Below, one piece after another: positions 54,958-63,864 of a DNA stretch of 64,000 bases. Under the pieces are notes generated by a model. The model ran no database searches and was not told where the DNA came from. It worked only from the letters and a program-made list of their open reading frames with translations. The DNA is from Thiofaba sp049322715 (lineage in GTDB: Bacteria; Pseudomonadota; Gammaproteobacteria; Halothiobacillales; Halothiobacillaceae), in NCBI GenBank assembly GCA_049322715.1, contig JBMOQP010000022.1, forward strand, positions 1 to 64,000, written 5' to 3'. Position 1 is the first letter of the stretch. Each line of letters begins with the position of its first letter. Both the position numbers and the translations under genes were made by a program.

Positions 54958-56067
54958 ATGTCCGGCAACACCTTCGGCACCCTGTTCACCGTCACCACCT
55001 TCGGCGAGAGCCACGGTCTTGCGCTCGGCTGCATTGTCGACGGCTGCCCGCCGGGCATGCCGCTGACGGAAGACGACATCCAGCCGGACCTGGATCGCCG
55101 CAAGCCCGGCCAGTCGCGCCACACCACCCAGCGTCGTGAGGAGGACCGGGTGCGCATCCTGTCCGGTGTCTTCGACGGCAAGACCACCGGCACGCCAATC
55201 GCCCTGGTGATCGAGAACACCGACCAGCGCTCGAAGGACTACTCCGACATCGCCCAGACCTTCCGTCCCGGCCATGCCGACTACACCTACCAGCAGAAGT
55301 ACGGCATCCGCGACTACCGCGGTGGCGGCCGCTCCAGTGCGCGAGAGACCGCCGCCCGCGTGGCGGCCGGGGCCATCGCCAAGAAGTGGCTGAAGGAGCG
55401 ATTCGGCGTGACCGTGCGCGGATACCTGAGCCAACTGGGCCCGATCCGCACCGAAAAGCTCGATTGGGATGAGATCGAGCGCAATCCGTTCTTCAGCCCG
55501 GACGCCGACAAGGTGGCGGAAATGGAGGCATTCATGGACGCCCTGCGCAAGTCGGGGGATTCCATCGGCGCCAAGGTTACCGTCGTAGCCGAGGGCGTGC
55601 CGCCGGGCTGGGGCGAGCCGGTGTTCGACCGCCTGGATGCCGACATTGCCCACGCCATGATGAGCATCAATGCGGTCAAGGGCGTGGAGATCGGCGATGG
55701 CTTCGGCTGCGTCGAGGCGCGAGGTACCGAATTCCGCGACGAGATCACCCCGCAGGGCTTCCTCTCCAATCATGCGGGCGGTGTCCTCGGCGGTATCTCC
55801 AGTGGCCAGGCCGTGGTCGCGCACATCGCGCTCAAGCCAACCTCCAGCATCCGCCTGCCGGGGCAGAGCGTGGATACCCACGGCGAACCGGCCGAAGTGA
55901 TTACCAAGGGCCGCCACGACCCCTGCGTCGGCATCCGTGCCACGCCCATCGCCGAGGCCATGCTGGCCCTGGTGCTGATGGACCATGCCCTGCGCCACCG
56001 CGCGCAGAACGCGGATGTCGTGAGCGGCACGCCGGTCATTCCCGCGCAACGCCCCACGTATCGCTAA
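54958..56067 (+). CDS. aroC: Chorismate synthase
   Basis: Reduced-FMN-dependent enzyme that converts EPSP to chorismate, the last step of the shikimate pathway. The 369-residue protein has GESHGLALGCIVDGCPPG near the N terminus, RYRGGGRSSARET-type motif as DYRGGGRSSARETAARVAAGAIA, and RLPGQSVDTHGE late in the sequence. ATG 54958 is the family start; an upstream in-frame ATG at 54904 is not supported. It is followed 6 bp later by an MFS transporter. Confidence 0.97.
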   Translation: MSGNTFGTLFTVTTFGESHGLALGCIVDGCPPGMPLTEDDIQPDLDRRKPGQSRHTTQRREEDRVRILSGVFDGKTTGTPIALVIENTDQRSKDYSDIAQTFRPGHADYTYQQKYGIRDYRGGGRSSARETAARVAAGAIAKKWLKERFGVTVRGYLSQLGPIRTEKLDWDEIERNPFFSPDADKVAEMEAFMDALRKSGDSIGAKVTVVAEGVPPGWGEPVFDRLDADIAHAMMSINAVKGVEIGDGFGCVEARGTEFRDEITPQGFLSNHAGGVLGGISSGQAVVAHIALKPTSSIRLPGQSVDTHGEPAEVITKGRHDPCVGIRATPIAEAMLALVLMDHALRHRAQNADVVSGTPVIPAQRPTYR

Positions 56068-56073
56068 TCCATC

Positions 56074-57243
56074 ATGCCTGTGGGACGTGATCCGCTGCTC
56101 TGGCGGATCCCGGGCTACTACTTCGCCTATTTCGCCGCGCTCGGCATCTTCCTGCCGTTCTGGCCGCTCTATCTCAAGGAAGAGGGCTTTTCCCCGGCGG
56201 CCATCGGCCTCCTGATGGGGCTGTTCGGCCTGACCAAGCTCGCCGGGCCGCCGATCGTGGGCTGGCTGTCCGATCATCTCGGCCAGCCGATGCGCTGGGT
56301 GCGGGTGGCCAGCCTGCTGACCCTGGTCCTGTTCTCCACCGTCTTCGCCGGCCACGGCCTGTGGGGCATGGCGCTCGTCATGGCCCTGTTCACCCTCGCC
56401 TGGAACGCCGCCATGCCGCAGTTCGACGCGGTGACACTGCAGCATCTGGGCGAACGGGCGCATCGCTACGCGCGCATCCGGCTGTGGGGTTCGGTGGGAT
56501 TCATCGTTACTGCGCTCGGCGTGGGGCCGCTGCTCGACCTGTGGGGGACGGGCATGTTGCCGTGGGGGCTGGTCCTGGCCTTTGCCGGGATGAGCATGCT
56601 GGCCATGGCGGTGCCAGGGCCAGCCGAGGAGGCGGGGCATCGGGCCCTGCAGACGGGGCCCGTCCCTGTCCTTCCCATCCTGCGGCGTCCCGAGGTGTTC
56701 CTGTTCCTCGGCGCCAGCCTGCTGCTGCAGGCCAGCCATGGCACGTACTACGCCTTCTACAGCCTCCATCTCGAGCTGCACGGCCACAGCAAGGCACTGA
56801 CCGGGGCCCTGTGGGCGCTGGGGGTGCTGGCGGAGGTCGTCATCTTCCTGGTCGTGCACCGCTGGTTGCCGCGCTACGGCGCCGTGCGCCTGATGCAGCT
56901 CACCCTCCTGCTGACCACCCTGCGCTGGGCCCTCATCGGTGCCCTGCCTGAGAGCGTGGCGGTTCTGACCCTTGCGCAGCTGCTGCACGCCTTCAGCTTC
57001 GGCGTGGCGCACGCGGCCAGCGTGGAGTTCATCCGCCAGCATTTCACCGACGGCACGCAGGGGAGGGGGCAGGCGCTGCTGTCCTCGGTCTGCTATGGTG
57101 CCGGCGGGGTGCTGGGATTCTGGCTGGCGGGAGTGATCTGGCAGTGGTTCGGAGCCTTGCCGAGCTTTTCCATCAGCGCTGGCATGGCCCTGGCCGGAGC
57201 TCTCCTGCTTGGCCCGGCCATGCACGCGCGGCGGGGTGGTTGA
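56074..57243 (+). CDS. MFS transporter, PPP/HcaT-like
   Basis: 389-residue major-facilitator protein with about 12 membrane helices. The N terminus (RIPGYYFAYFAALGIFLPFWPLYLKEEGFS) and the motif IRLWGSVGFIVTALGVG are typical of the phenylpropionate-permease (HcaT) branch related to LacY. The substrate cannot be inferred; the branch is often found far from catabolic genes. Translationally close to aroC (6-bp gap), and it ends 6 bp before the 3' end of the maf gene on the other strand. Confidence 0.85.
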   Translation: MPVGRDPLLWRIPGYYFAYFAALGIFLPFWPLYLKEEGFSPAAIGLLMGLFGLTKLAGPPIVGWLSDHLGQPMRWVRVASLLTLVLFSTVFAGHGLWGMALVMALFTLAWNAAMPQFDAVTLQHLGERAHRYARIRLWGSVGFIVTALGVGPLLDLWGTGMLPWGLVLAFAGMSMLAMAVPGPAEEAGHRALQTGPVPVLPILRRPEVFLFLGASLLLQASHGTYYAFYSLHLELHGHSKALTGALWALGVLAEVVIFLVVHRWLPRYGAVRLMQLTLLLTTLRWALIGALPESVAVLTLAQLLHAFSFGVAHAASVEFIRQHFTDGTQGRGQALLSSVCYGAGGVLGFWLAGVIWQWFGALPSFSISAGMALAGALLLGPAMHARRGG

Positions 57244-57249
57244 GTCCGG

Positions 57250-57867
57250 TCAGCCCAGGGGGTCGAGCCCTGCTTTCCGCAGCAAGGCGCAGAGGGCGAT
57301 CAGAGGCAGGCCGATGAGGGCGCTCGGGTCGCTGCCCTCGAGGGCCTCGAACAGGGCGATGCCGAGTCCTTCTGACTTGAGGCTTCCGGCGCAGTCGTAG
57401 GGCTTTTCCTTGGCGAGGTAATGCTTGATCTCCGCGTCGTCCAGGTTGCGGAAGCGGACCGTGAAAGGCACCTCGAGGGTGTGCTCGAAGCCCTGTTCGA
57501 TACACATCAGGCAGAGTCCGGTATGGAACACGACGCTGCGGCCGGATGCGGCCCGCAACTGGGCGAAGGCCCGCTCGTGCGTGCCGGGCTTGCCGAGGAC
57601 CTGGTCGTCCAGTACCGCGCATTGGTCGGAGCCGATGACCCAGGCCGAAGGATGCTGTGCCGCCACGGCTCGTGCCTTCTCTCGCGCCAGGCGCCGGACC
57701 ATCGCCGAGGCAGGCTCCCCCGCGCGGCGGGTCTCGTCGATGTGCGGCCCGATGGCCTCGAACCGCAGGCCGAGACGCGCCAGAAGCTCGCGCCGATAGC
57801 GAGACGTCGAGGCGAGAATCAGGGAAGAATCATCGGCCGGTGCGCCGGATACGGTGGGCTGGACCAT
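57250..57867 (-). CDS. Maf-like nucleotide pyrophosphatase (YceF type)
   Basis: 205-residue Maf/HAM1-fold enzyme that hydrolyses modified nucleotides; the YceF branch prefers m7GTP. Motifs: LILASTSRYRRELLARLG at the N terminus, HIDETRRAGE, ARAVA, VIGSDQCAVLDDQVLGKPG and KPYDCAGSLKSEGLG. The order next to yceD-rpmF-plsX is the usual one in gammaproteobacteria. It is divergent from yceD; a promoter for the latter lies in the 47-bp gap. Confidence 0.93.
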   Translation of the reverse strand: MVQPTVSGAPADDSSLILASTSRYRRELLARLGLRFEAIGPHIDETRRAGEPASAMVRRLAREKARAVAAQHPSAWVIGSDQCAVLDDQVLGKPGTHERAFAQLRAASGRSVVFHTGLCLMCIEQGFEHTLEVPFTVRFRNLDDAEIKHYLAKEKPYDCAGSLKSEGLGIALFEALEGSDPSALIGLPLIALCALLRKAGLDPLG

Positions 57868-57875
57868 GAAATCCT

Positions 57876-57905
57876 TTGACAGTGGATGAATCGGGTTAAT
57901 AAAAT
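57876..57905 (+). promoter_or_regulatory. Sigma-70 promoter of yceD-rpmF-plsX-fabH
   Basis: A perfect TTGACA (57876-57881), an 18-nt spacer, then TAAAAT (57900-57905). The yceD ATG at 57915 is only 10 nt further, so the leader would be very short or nearly absent unless another promoter is used. Confidence 0.65.
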
Positions 57906-57914
57906 TAACAAATT

Positions 57915-58418
57915 ATGTTTGATCAATGGCAACAGCCGCTGGATGTCCGCGCCCTGATCCGTCAGGGCATCACCCTCAAGGGCGAGGTGCAGGTGGCTGA
58001 GCTGCCCCGGTTGCAGGGGACGGTCCTTCGGGACGCGCCGATCCGTTTCAGTTTGAGCTTCGGCAAGAACGATGAGGATCAGGCGGTAGTGACCGGGCAG
58101 GTGCAGGGCACGGTCGAGCTGACTTGCCAGCGCTGTCTGGAAGCCGTGGCCATCGAGCTGGATGCCGAGGTCGGACTGGGCGTGGTCGACAGCGAGGAGG
58201 AGGCCAAGCGCCTTCCTCCCGAGCTGGACCCGCTGATCCTCGGCGAGGAGCCGGTTCGTCTGGCCGACCTGATCGAGGATGAGATTTTGCTGGCCCTGCC
58301 CGTGGTGCCCATGCATGCACACGCCTGTGTGCCTGCCCACCGCGAGCACGAGGGCATGGAAAAGGCGGACAACCCGTTCGCGGCATTGCGTGGTCTGGTC
58401 AAGCCATCCGCGCATTGA
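57915..58418 (+). CDS. yceD: YceD (DUF177), 23S rRNA accumulation protein
   Basis: 167-residue DUF177 protein; E. coli YceD is needed for normal 23S rRNA levels and its homologues are conserved next to rpmF. It shows the family Cys motif LTCQRCLEAVAIELDAEV and the C-terminal EHEGMEKADNPFAALRGL. ATG 57915 follows the -10 box by ten bases, and no ribosome-binding site precedes it, suggesting an unusually short leader. rpmF follows after 33 bp. Confidence 0.92.
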   Translation: MFDQWQQPLDVRALIRQGITLKGEVQVAELPRLQGTVLRDAPIRFSLSFGKNDEDQAVVTGQVQGTVELTCQRCLEAVAIELDAEVGLGVVDSEEEAKRLPPELDPLILGEEPVRLADLIEDEILLALPVVPMHAHACVPAHREHEGMEKADNPFAALRGLVKPSAH

Positions 58419-58451
58419 TTGATTTACTTTTTTGAGTTTGGAGTTTGAACC

Positions 58452-58637
58452 ATGGCCGTACAACAGACCCGCAAGAGCCGTTCCAAGCGTGACATGCGCC
58501 GCGCCCACGACGGTCTCGCCAAGCCGGCCTTCTCGGTCGACCGCACCACCGGTGAAACCCACCTGCGCCACCACGTGAGCCCGGACGGCTTCTACCGTGG
58601 CCGCAAGGTCATCGAGACCGTCACCGAGCAGGAATAA
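58452..58637 (+). CDS. rpmF: 50S ribosomal protein L32
   Basis: 61-residue L32. The N terminus AVQQTRKSRSKRDMRRAHDGL and the C-terminal HHVSPDGFYRGRKVI are diagnostic. No zinc-binding cysteine pair is present, so this is the Cys-free form. It lies between yceD and plsX; a long gap with two hairpins follows. Confidence 0.97.
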   Translation: MAVQQTRKSRSKRDMRRAHDGLAKPAFSVDRTTGETHLRHHVSPDGFYRGRKVIETVTEQE

Positions 58638-58749
58638 TCCGCTGATCCGGCGCCTCGGCGTCGGGCGCCATCCTCGGATGGCGCAGGATGGAGGTAGCCC
58701 CGCAGCATCGGTGACACCAACCCGCCAGAGGGTATCTCCAGTAATCGTG

Positions 58750-58791
58750 ACGGGCGTCCCAGTCTCAATTCGGGTCGCCCGTTTTGTTTTT
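58750..58791 (+). terminator. Intrinsic terminator between rpmF and plsX
   Basis: ACGGGCG pairs with CGCCCGT; after one T.T mismatch CCC/GGG closes an 11-nt loop, and TTTTGTTTTT follows. It ends 17 nt before the plsX ATG, so plsX-fabH expression needs read-through. A further 8-bp hairpin, GCGCCATC/GATGGCGC, lies at 58667-58686. Confidence 0.8.
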
Positions 58792-58807
58792 GCTCTCGAA
58801 CGGCCAC

Positions 58808-59830
58808 ATGTCCATCACCCTTGCTCTTGACGCCATGGGGGGCGATCACGCCCCCGGCATCGTCCTTGACGCCGCCGTGGAGGCCCTGCGCCGCCATCCC
58901 GAACTGCACCTGATCCTGGTTGGCCAGGAATCCATGCTGCGCGACGAGTTGGCCTGCCGCAACGTTCTCAACGAGGCGCGGCTGAGCGTGCACCACGCCA
59001 GCGAGGTCGTGGCGATGGACGAGTCCCCCGCGCTCGCCCTGCGCGGCAAGAAGGACTCATCCATGCGCGTGTCGATCGACCTCGTGCGCGAGGGCAGGGC
59101 TCAGGCCTGCATCAGTGCCGGCAACACCGGCGCGCTGATGGCGACCGCCAAGTTCGTGCTCAAGACCCTGCCCGGCATCGACCGTCCCGCCATTTGCACC
59201 ATGTTGCCGACCGCCACCGGACACACCCACATGCTGGACCTCGGCGCGAACGTCGAGTGCGGCGCGGAGCACCTGTTCCAGTTCGCGGTCATGGGCTCGG
59301 TGCTGGCTTCCGCGGTCGACAACAATCCCAACCCGCGCGTCGGCCTGCTCAATGTCGGTGCCGAGGCGATCAAGGGGAACGACACGGTCAAGGCTGCCGC
59401 CCGCCTGCTCGAGGCCTCGCCGATCAACTACATCGGCTATGTCGAGGGTGATGACATCTACAAGGGCACGGCCGACGTCGTGGTGTGCGATGGCTTTGTC
59501 GGCAACGTCGCGCTCAAGGCCAGCGAGGGCGTGGCCAAGATGATCAGCGGCCACCTGCGCGACTCCTTCAAGCGCAACCTTTTCACCAAGCTGGCCGCAT
59601 TGATCTCGATGCCGGTGCTCAACTCGCTCAAGCAGCGCTTCGACCCGCGCCGCTACAACGGCGCCAGCCTGCTCGGCCTGCAGGGCATCGTGATCAAGAG
59701 CCATGGCGGGGCGGATGCCTTTTCCTTCGGCCACGCCATCGACACGGCCATGCACGAAGTCGAGCAGGCCGTTCCGAGCCGCATCGACAGCCAGCTAGAA
59801 ACCCTGCTTGCACAGAGGCAATCGCATTGA
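58808..59830 (+). CDS. plsX: Phosphate acyltransferase PlsX
   Basis: 340-residue acyl-ACP:phosphate transacylase that makes acyl phosphate for phospholipid synthesis. Motifs: ITLALDAMGGDHAPGIVL at the N terminus, GNTGALMATAKFVLKTLPGIDRPA, and DVVVCDGFVGNVALKASEG. ATG 58808 is the family start; the frame begins eight codons earlier. Works with PlsY and PlsC (not in the window) and is coupled to fabH through an overlapping stop. Confidence 0.97.
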   Translation: MSITLALDAMGGDHAPGIVLDAAVEALRRHPELHLILVGQESMLRDELACRNVLNEARLSVHHASEVVAMDESPALALRGKKDSSMRVSIDLVREGRAQACISAGNTGALMATAKFVLKTLPGIDRPAICTMLPTATGHTHMLDLGANVECGAEHLFQFAVMGSVLASAVDNNPNPRVGLLNVGAEAIKGNDTVKAAARLLEASPINYIGYVEGDDIYKGTADVVVCDGFVGNVALKASEGVAKMISGHLRDSFKRNLFTKLAALISMPVLNSLKQRFDPRRYNGASLLGLQGIVIKSHGGADAFSFGHAIDTAMHEVEQAVPSRIDSQLETLLAQRQSH

Positions 59831-60795
59831 TCTACGCCCGCATCACCGGCACCGGGGGCTATCTGCCCGAGAAGATCCTCACCAACCAGGATCTCGAGCG
59901 GATGGTGGAGACCACCGATGAATGGATTCGCGAGCGGACCGGCATCGAGAAACGTCACATCGCGGCCGAGCACGAGTCTACCGTCGACCTGGCGGAGCAG
60001 GCCGCGCGCCGCGCGCTGGAGTCCGCCGGGATCGAGGGCAAGGACCTCGACCTGATCATCGTCGCCACCACCACGCCTGACCGCATCTTCCCGAGCACGG
60101 CCTGCCTGCTGCAGGACCGTATCGGCGCCAACGGCTGCGCCGCGTTCGACGTGCAGGCCGTGTGCACCGGCTTTGTCTATGCCCTGGGTGTGGCCGACAA
60201 GTTCATTCGCGCAGGCGGGACCAAGCGCGCCCTGGTGATCGGCGCGGAGACCCTCTCGCGCATCGTCGACTGGACTGACCGCACCACTTGCGTGCTGTTC
60301 GGCGACGGCGCCGGTGCAGTGGTTCTCGAGGCCTCCGAGGAGGCCGGCATCCTCTCCACCCACCTGCACGCCGACGGGCGCTACGACAGCCTGCTGACCG
60401 TGCCGGGCGGGGTTTCGCAGAACGCCGCCCTGTGCCGCGAGGGGCGCGCCTTCATCCAGATGAAGGGCAACGAGGTATTCAAGGTGGCGGTCAACACCCT
60501 CGGTCGCATCGTCGACGAGACCCTCGATGCGGCCGGACTGGAGAAGTCCGACATCGACTGGCTGGTGCCCCACCAGGCCAATACCCGCATCATCGCCGCC
60601 ACCGCCAAGAAGCTCGATCTTCCCATGGAGCGCGTCGTCCTGACCGTGGGCCAGCACGGCAACACCTCGGCGGCCTCGGTGCCTCTGGCGCTGGATGTCG
60701 CGGTGCGCGACGGCCGCATCCGTCGTGGCGACATGCTGCTGCTCGAGGCTTTCGGCGGCGGGTTCACCTGGGGTTCGGCCCTGGTACGCTTCTGA
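59827..60795 (+). CDS. fabH: 3-oxoacyl-ACP synthase III
   Basis: Initiates fatty-acid synthesis by condensing acetyl-CoA with malonyl-ACP. The 322-residue protein has the catalytic triad C113 (DVQAVCTGFVYAL), the His in PHQANTRI and the Asn in GNTSAAS. The start is TTG 59827, overlapping the plsX TGA by 4 bp; the frame extends upstream but only this start matches the family (IYARITGTGGYLPE). Unlike the common order, fabD, fabG and acpP do not follow; a CYTH protein and uvrC do. Confidence 0.97.
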   Translation: MIYARITGTGGYLPEKILTNQDLERMVETTDEWIRERTGIEKRHIAAEHESTVDLAEQAARRALESAGIEGKDLDLIIVATTTPDRIFPSTACLLQDRIGANGCAAFDVQAVCTGFVYALGVADKFIRAGGTKRALVIGAETLSRIVDWTDRTTCVLFGDGAGAVVLEASEEAGILSTHLHADGRYDSLLTVPGGVSQNAALCREGRAFIQMKGNEVFKVAVNTLGRIVDETLDAAGLEKSDIDWLVPHQANTRIIAATAKKLDLPMERVVLTVGQHGNTSAASVPLALDVAVRDGRIRRGDMLLLEAFGGGFTWGSALVRF

Positions 60796-60823
60796 GCCAT
60801 CCTATTTCCCGCAAGGTATTCCC

Positions 60824-61342
60824 ATGGCGCTCGAGATCGAACGCAAGTTCCTGGTGAAGAACGACGACTGGCGCGCGCGCGCGACCGGGTCGACCCGCCT
60901 GCGGCAGGGGTACCTCACGGCCTCGCCTGATTGCGGCCGGGCCTCGGTGCGGGTGCGGGTGGATGGCACCCAGGGTTACCTGAACATCAAGAGCGTGACC
61001 CTCGGCATCCACCGGCACGAGTTCGAGTACGTGATTCCGCTCGACGAGGCCAATGAGATGCTTGATACCCTCAGCAGCGGCCCCATCATCGACAAGACCC
61101 GCTATCTGGTGCCGAACGGCGGGCATGTCTGGGAAGTGGACGAGTTCCACGGAGACAATGACGGCCTGATCGTCGCCGAGATCGAGCTCGGCAGCCTGGA
61201 CGAGCCGTTCGAGGTGCCTGACTGGGCTGGTGCCGATGTCTCCGATGACCCCCGCTACTACAACGTCTCTCTCGCCCAACACCCCTACAGCAGCTGGGCC
61301 CACGCCGCCGGCCGCGCCGAATGGGATGAGCGCGACTACTGA
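60824..61342 (+). CDS. CYTH-domain protein
   Basis: 172-residue CYTH (triphosphate tunnel metalloenzyme) protein. The signature ALEIERKFLV begins at residue 2, and the tunnel is lined by charged pairs such as SVRVRVDG, LNIKSV, EFEYVIPL, DKTRYLV, WEVDEFHG and IVAEIELGS. The family hydrolyses triphosphates (inorganic triphosphate, thiamine triphosphate) or makes cAMP; this short form is most like triphosphatases. uvrC starts inside its last codons (17-bp overlap). Confidence 0.9.
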   Translation: MALEIERKFLVKNDDWRARATGSTRLRQGYLTASPDCGRASVRVRVDGTQGYLNIKSVTLGIHRHEFEYVIPLDEANEMLDTLSSGPIIDKTRYLVPNGGHVWEVDEFHGDNDGLIVAEIELGSLDEPFEVPDWAGADVSDDPRYYNVSLAQHPYSSWAHAAGRAEWDERDY

Positions 61343-63158
61343 GGCCGTGGCCTTCGATCACCGCGCCTTTCTCAGGCGCGCCCCGGAAACGCCGGGGGTC
61401 TACCGCATGCTCGACGCCGAAGGGGTCATCCTCTACGTCGGCAAGGCCAGGAATCTCAAGAAGCGCCTGGCCAGCTATTTCCGCGGAAGCCACCTCGCGC
61501 CCAAGACGGCCGCGTTGGTCAGCCGCATCGCTGATATCCAGCTCACCGCCACGCACACCGAGACCGAGGCCCTGCTGCTCGAGAATCACCTGATCAAGCA
61601 GCACCGTCCGCGCTACAACGTGCTGATGCGGGACGACAAGAGCTATCCGGAGATATTCCTCGGCACCGCGCACGCCTTCCCCCGCCTTGGCTACCACCGC
61701 GGGCCGCACCGCGAGCCTGGGCGCTATTTCGGTCCCTACCCGAACGCAGTGGCGGTGCGTGAGACGATCAGCCTCCTGCAGAAGGTCTTCCGCCTGCGCG
61801 ACTGCGCCGACCACGAATTCGCCAACCGCTCGCGCCCGTGCATGCAGTACCAGATCCGGCGCTGCACCGCGCCCTGCGTAGGCTACATCGAGCGCGAGGC
61901 TTACGCGCGTGACGTGCGTGACGCGCAGGGCTTCCTCGAGGGGCGCAGCCAGCAGGTCATCCATGCCCTGGTCGAGCGCATGGAGCAGGCCGCGGAACAT
62001 CTCGCCTTCGAGGAGGCGGCCCAGCTGCGTGACCGCATCAGCCAGTTGCGCGCGGTCAGCGAGCGCCAGTACGTCAGTACCCAGGGCGGCAGCGTGGATG
62101 TGCTGGCCTGCGTGCAGGGTGGCGGCATGTCCTGCGTCGAGGTGCTGACCATCCGTGATGGGCGCAACCTCGGCGGACGTGCCCACTTCCCCAAGAACGC
62201 CGAGGGGCTAGACGAGGGCGAGGTTCTCACCGCCTTCATCGGCCAGGTCTATCTCGAGCGCGATCCTCCGCGCGAACTGCTGGTCAGCCATGCTCCCACC
62301 GAACGGGAGCTGCTCGAACAAGCCCTGGGCGAGGCCAGTGGCCATTCGGTACGCATCCAGGCAGCGCCCCGTGGGGAGCGGGCTCGCTGGGTGGAGATGG
62401 CGCGCCAGAATGCCCTGCTTGCCCTCGGCCAGCGGCTGGCGTCGCGCGGCAGTCAGGAACTTCGCCTGGAGGCCTTGCGCGAGGCCCTGGGGCTCGCATC
62501 ACCGCCGAGTCGGATCGAATGCTTCGATATCAGCCACACCCTCGGGGAGTCCACGGTCGCCTCCTGCGTGGTGTTCGGTCCTGAAGGTCCGCTCAAGACG
62601 GCCTACCGTCGGTACAATATCCAGGACATCACCCCGGGCGATGATTACGCGGCGATGGAGCAGGCGCTGGAGCGGCGCTTTGAACGTGCGATCAGGGAAA
62701 ATGGAGTGTTGCCCGACGTGCTCCTGATCGACGGCGGGGTGGGGCAGGTGGCCCGCGCGCAGGCGGTCCTTGCTACACTCGGCCTGACCAACGCACTGAT
62801 GGTGATCGGCGTCGCCAAGGGGCCCGAGCGTCGCCCCGGGGAAGAAACCCTGCTGCTGGCGAGCAGTGGTCGGGAGCTTGACTTGCCGGCCCACTCGCCG
62901 GCCCTGCACCTGATCCAGCAGGTGCGGGACGAGGCGCACCGCTTCGCCATCACCGGCCATCGGGCGCGTCGTGCCAGAAGCCGAGAGACCTCGACCCTGG
63001 AGGATATCCCGGGCGTGGGCGGCAAGCGGCGCCAGCAGTTGCTCAAGCACTTCGGTGGCCTGCAGGCACTGAGCCGCGCCGGGGTGGAGGACATCGCCAG
63101 CGTGCCGGGTATCAGCACGGCGCTGGCGCAGCGGATCTACGACCATTTTCATCACTGA
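61326..63158 (+). CDS. uvrC: Excinuclease ABC subunit C
   Basis: 610-residue dual-incision nuclease of nucleotide excision repair. The N-terminal GIY-YIG domain is PGVYRMLDAEGVILYVGKARNLKKRL. Four Cys follow mid-protein (RDCADHEF, RPCMQYQIRRCTAPCVGY); then come a UVR helix (AAEHLAFEEAAQLRDRI) and the RNase-H-like second nuclease (IECFDISHTLGESTVAS, LLIDGGVGQ). C-terminal tandem helix-hairpin-helix motifs complete it. Start ATG 61326 lies within the CYTH gene. pgsA follows after 37 bp, as in pseudomonads; gacA, often upstream there, is absent. Confidence 0.97.
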   Translation: MSATTEAVAFDHRAFLRRAPETPGVYRMLDAEGVILYVGKARNLKKRLASYFRGSHLAPKTAALVSRIADIQLTATHTETEALLLENHLIKQHRPRYNVLMRDDKSYPEIFLGTAHAFPRLGYHRGPHREPGRYFGPYPNAVAVRETISLLQKVFRLRDCADHEFANRSRPCMQYQIRRCTAPCVGYIEREAYARDVRDAQGFLEGRSQQVIHALVERMEQAAEHLAFEEAAQLRDRISQLRAVSERQYVSTQGGSVDVLACVQGGGMSCVEVLTIRDGRNLGGRAHFPKNAEGLDEGEVLTAFIGQVYLERDPPRELLVSHAPTERELLEQALGEASGHSVRIQAAPRGERARWVEMARQNALLALGQRLASRGSQELRLEALREALGLASPPSRIECFDISHTLGESTVASCVVFGPEGPLKTAYRRYNIQDITPGDDYAAMEQALERRFERAIRENGVLPDVLLIDGGVGQVARAQAVLATLGLTNALMVIGVAKGPERRPGEETLLLASSGRELDLPAHSPALHLIQQVRDEAHRFAITGHRARRARSRETSTLEDIPGVGGKRRQQLLKHFGGLQALSRAGVEDIASVPGISTALAQRIYDHFHH

Positions 63159-63195
63159 ATCATCACGACAACCGGGGCCCTCACGGCTGACAGGC

Positions 63196-63747
63196 ATGCC
63201 GCTCAATCTACCCAACATCCTGACCTGGATGCGCATCGGAATGATTCCGCTGTTCATCGCCGTGTTCTACCTGCCCTATGCATGGGCCTTCCCGCTGGCC
63301 GCGATCATCTTCGCCCTGGCCGGACTCACCGACGCGGTGGATGGTTACCTAGCGCGCAGGCTCAACCAGCAGTCACGCTTCGGCGCCTTCCTCGATCCGG
63401 TGGCCGACAAGCTGATGGTCGCCGCTGCCCTGGTCCTGCTGGTCGCCGAGCATGGCGGCATCGTCCTGGCCCTGCCGGCGATCATCATCATCGGCCGGGA
63501 AATCGCCATCTCCGCCTTGCGCGAATGGATGGCGGAGATCGGCGAGCGTCGCAAGGTCGCAGTCTCGAGTCTCGGCAAACTCAAGACTATCCTGCAGATG
63601 GTGGCCATCTTTGCCCTGTTGTATTACCAACCGATCCTCGGCCTGCCGACCTTCGAGATCGGCGTCGCGTTGCTCTACGCCGCCGCGCTGATGACCCTGT
63701 TGTCGATGGCTGGTTATCTGCGCGCTGCCTTCGGTGCCCCGCACTGA
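63196..63747 (+). CDS. pgsA: CDP-diacylglycerol-glycerol-3-phosphate phosphatidyltransferase
   Basis: 183-residue inner-membrane enzyme that commits CDP-diacylglycerol to phosphatidylglycerol. The CDP-alcohol phosphotransferase signature is complete: DGYLARR, then GAFLDPVADK (pattern D-G-x2-A-R-x8-G-x3-D-x3-D). It has about four to five membrane helices and the N-terminal LPNILTWMRIGMIPLFI typical of PgsA. The stop codon lies in the stem of a GGA-loop hairpin, and a candidate small RNA follows. Confidence 0.96.
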   Translation: MPLNLPNILTWMRIGMIPLFIAVFYLPYAWAFPLAAIIFALAGLTDAVDGYLARRLNQQSRFGAFLDPVADKLMVAAALVLLVAEHGGIVLALPAIIIIGREIAISALREWMAEIGERRKVAVSSLGKLKTILQMVAIFALLYYQPILGLPTFEIGVALLYAAALMTLLSMAGYLRAAFGAPH

Positions 63748-63764
63748 TTCGCCGGATCGAATCA
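63745..63764 (+). repeat. Hairpin with CCGGAT loop at the pgsA stop
   Basis: TGATTCG pairs with CGAATCA around the loop CCGGAT; the TGA is the pgsA stop. It is a GGA loop but not closed by C-G, so it is at best a variant of the family. Confidence 0.5.
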
Positions 63765-63828
63765 GGAATCACCGTGAGGAGAGGCCGAAGGGGGCCGGCC
63801 GGGGACTGTCGAAGGCAAGCCCGAAGGG

Positions 63829-63850
63829 TGTCGCCCACGGATGGGCGACA
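63829..63850 (+). repeat. ANGGAT stem-loop, C type (ACGGAT)
   Basis: An 8-bp perfect stem TGTCGCCC with loop ACGGAT, preceded by CCGAAGGG as in other C modules and by a degenerate B hairpin (GGGGACTGTC-GAA-GGCAAGCCC). It is downstream of and sense to pgsA, and directly upstream of the candidate small RNA promoter. Confidence 0.85.
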
Positions 63851-63864
63851 TCCGCGGTGAAGCA

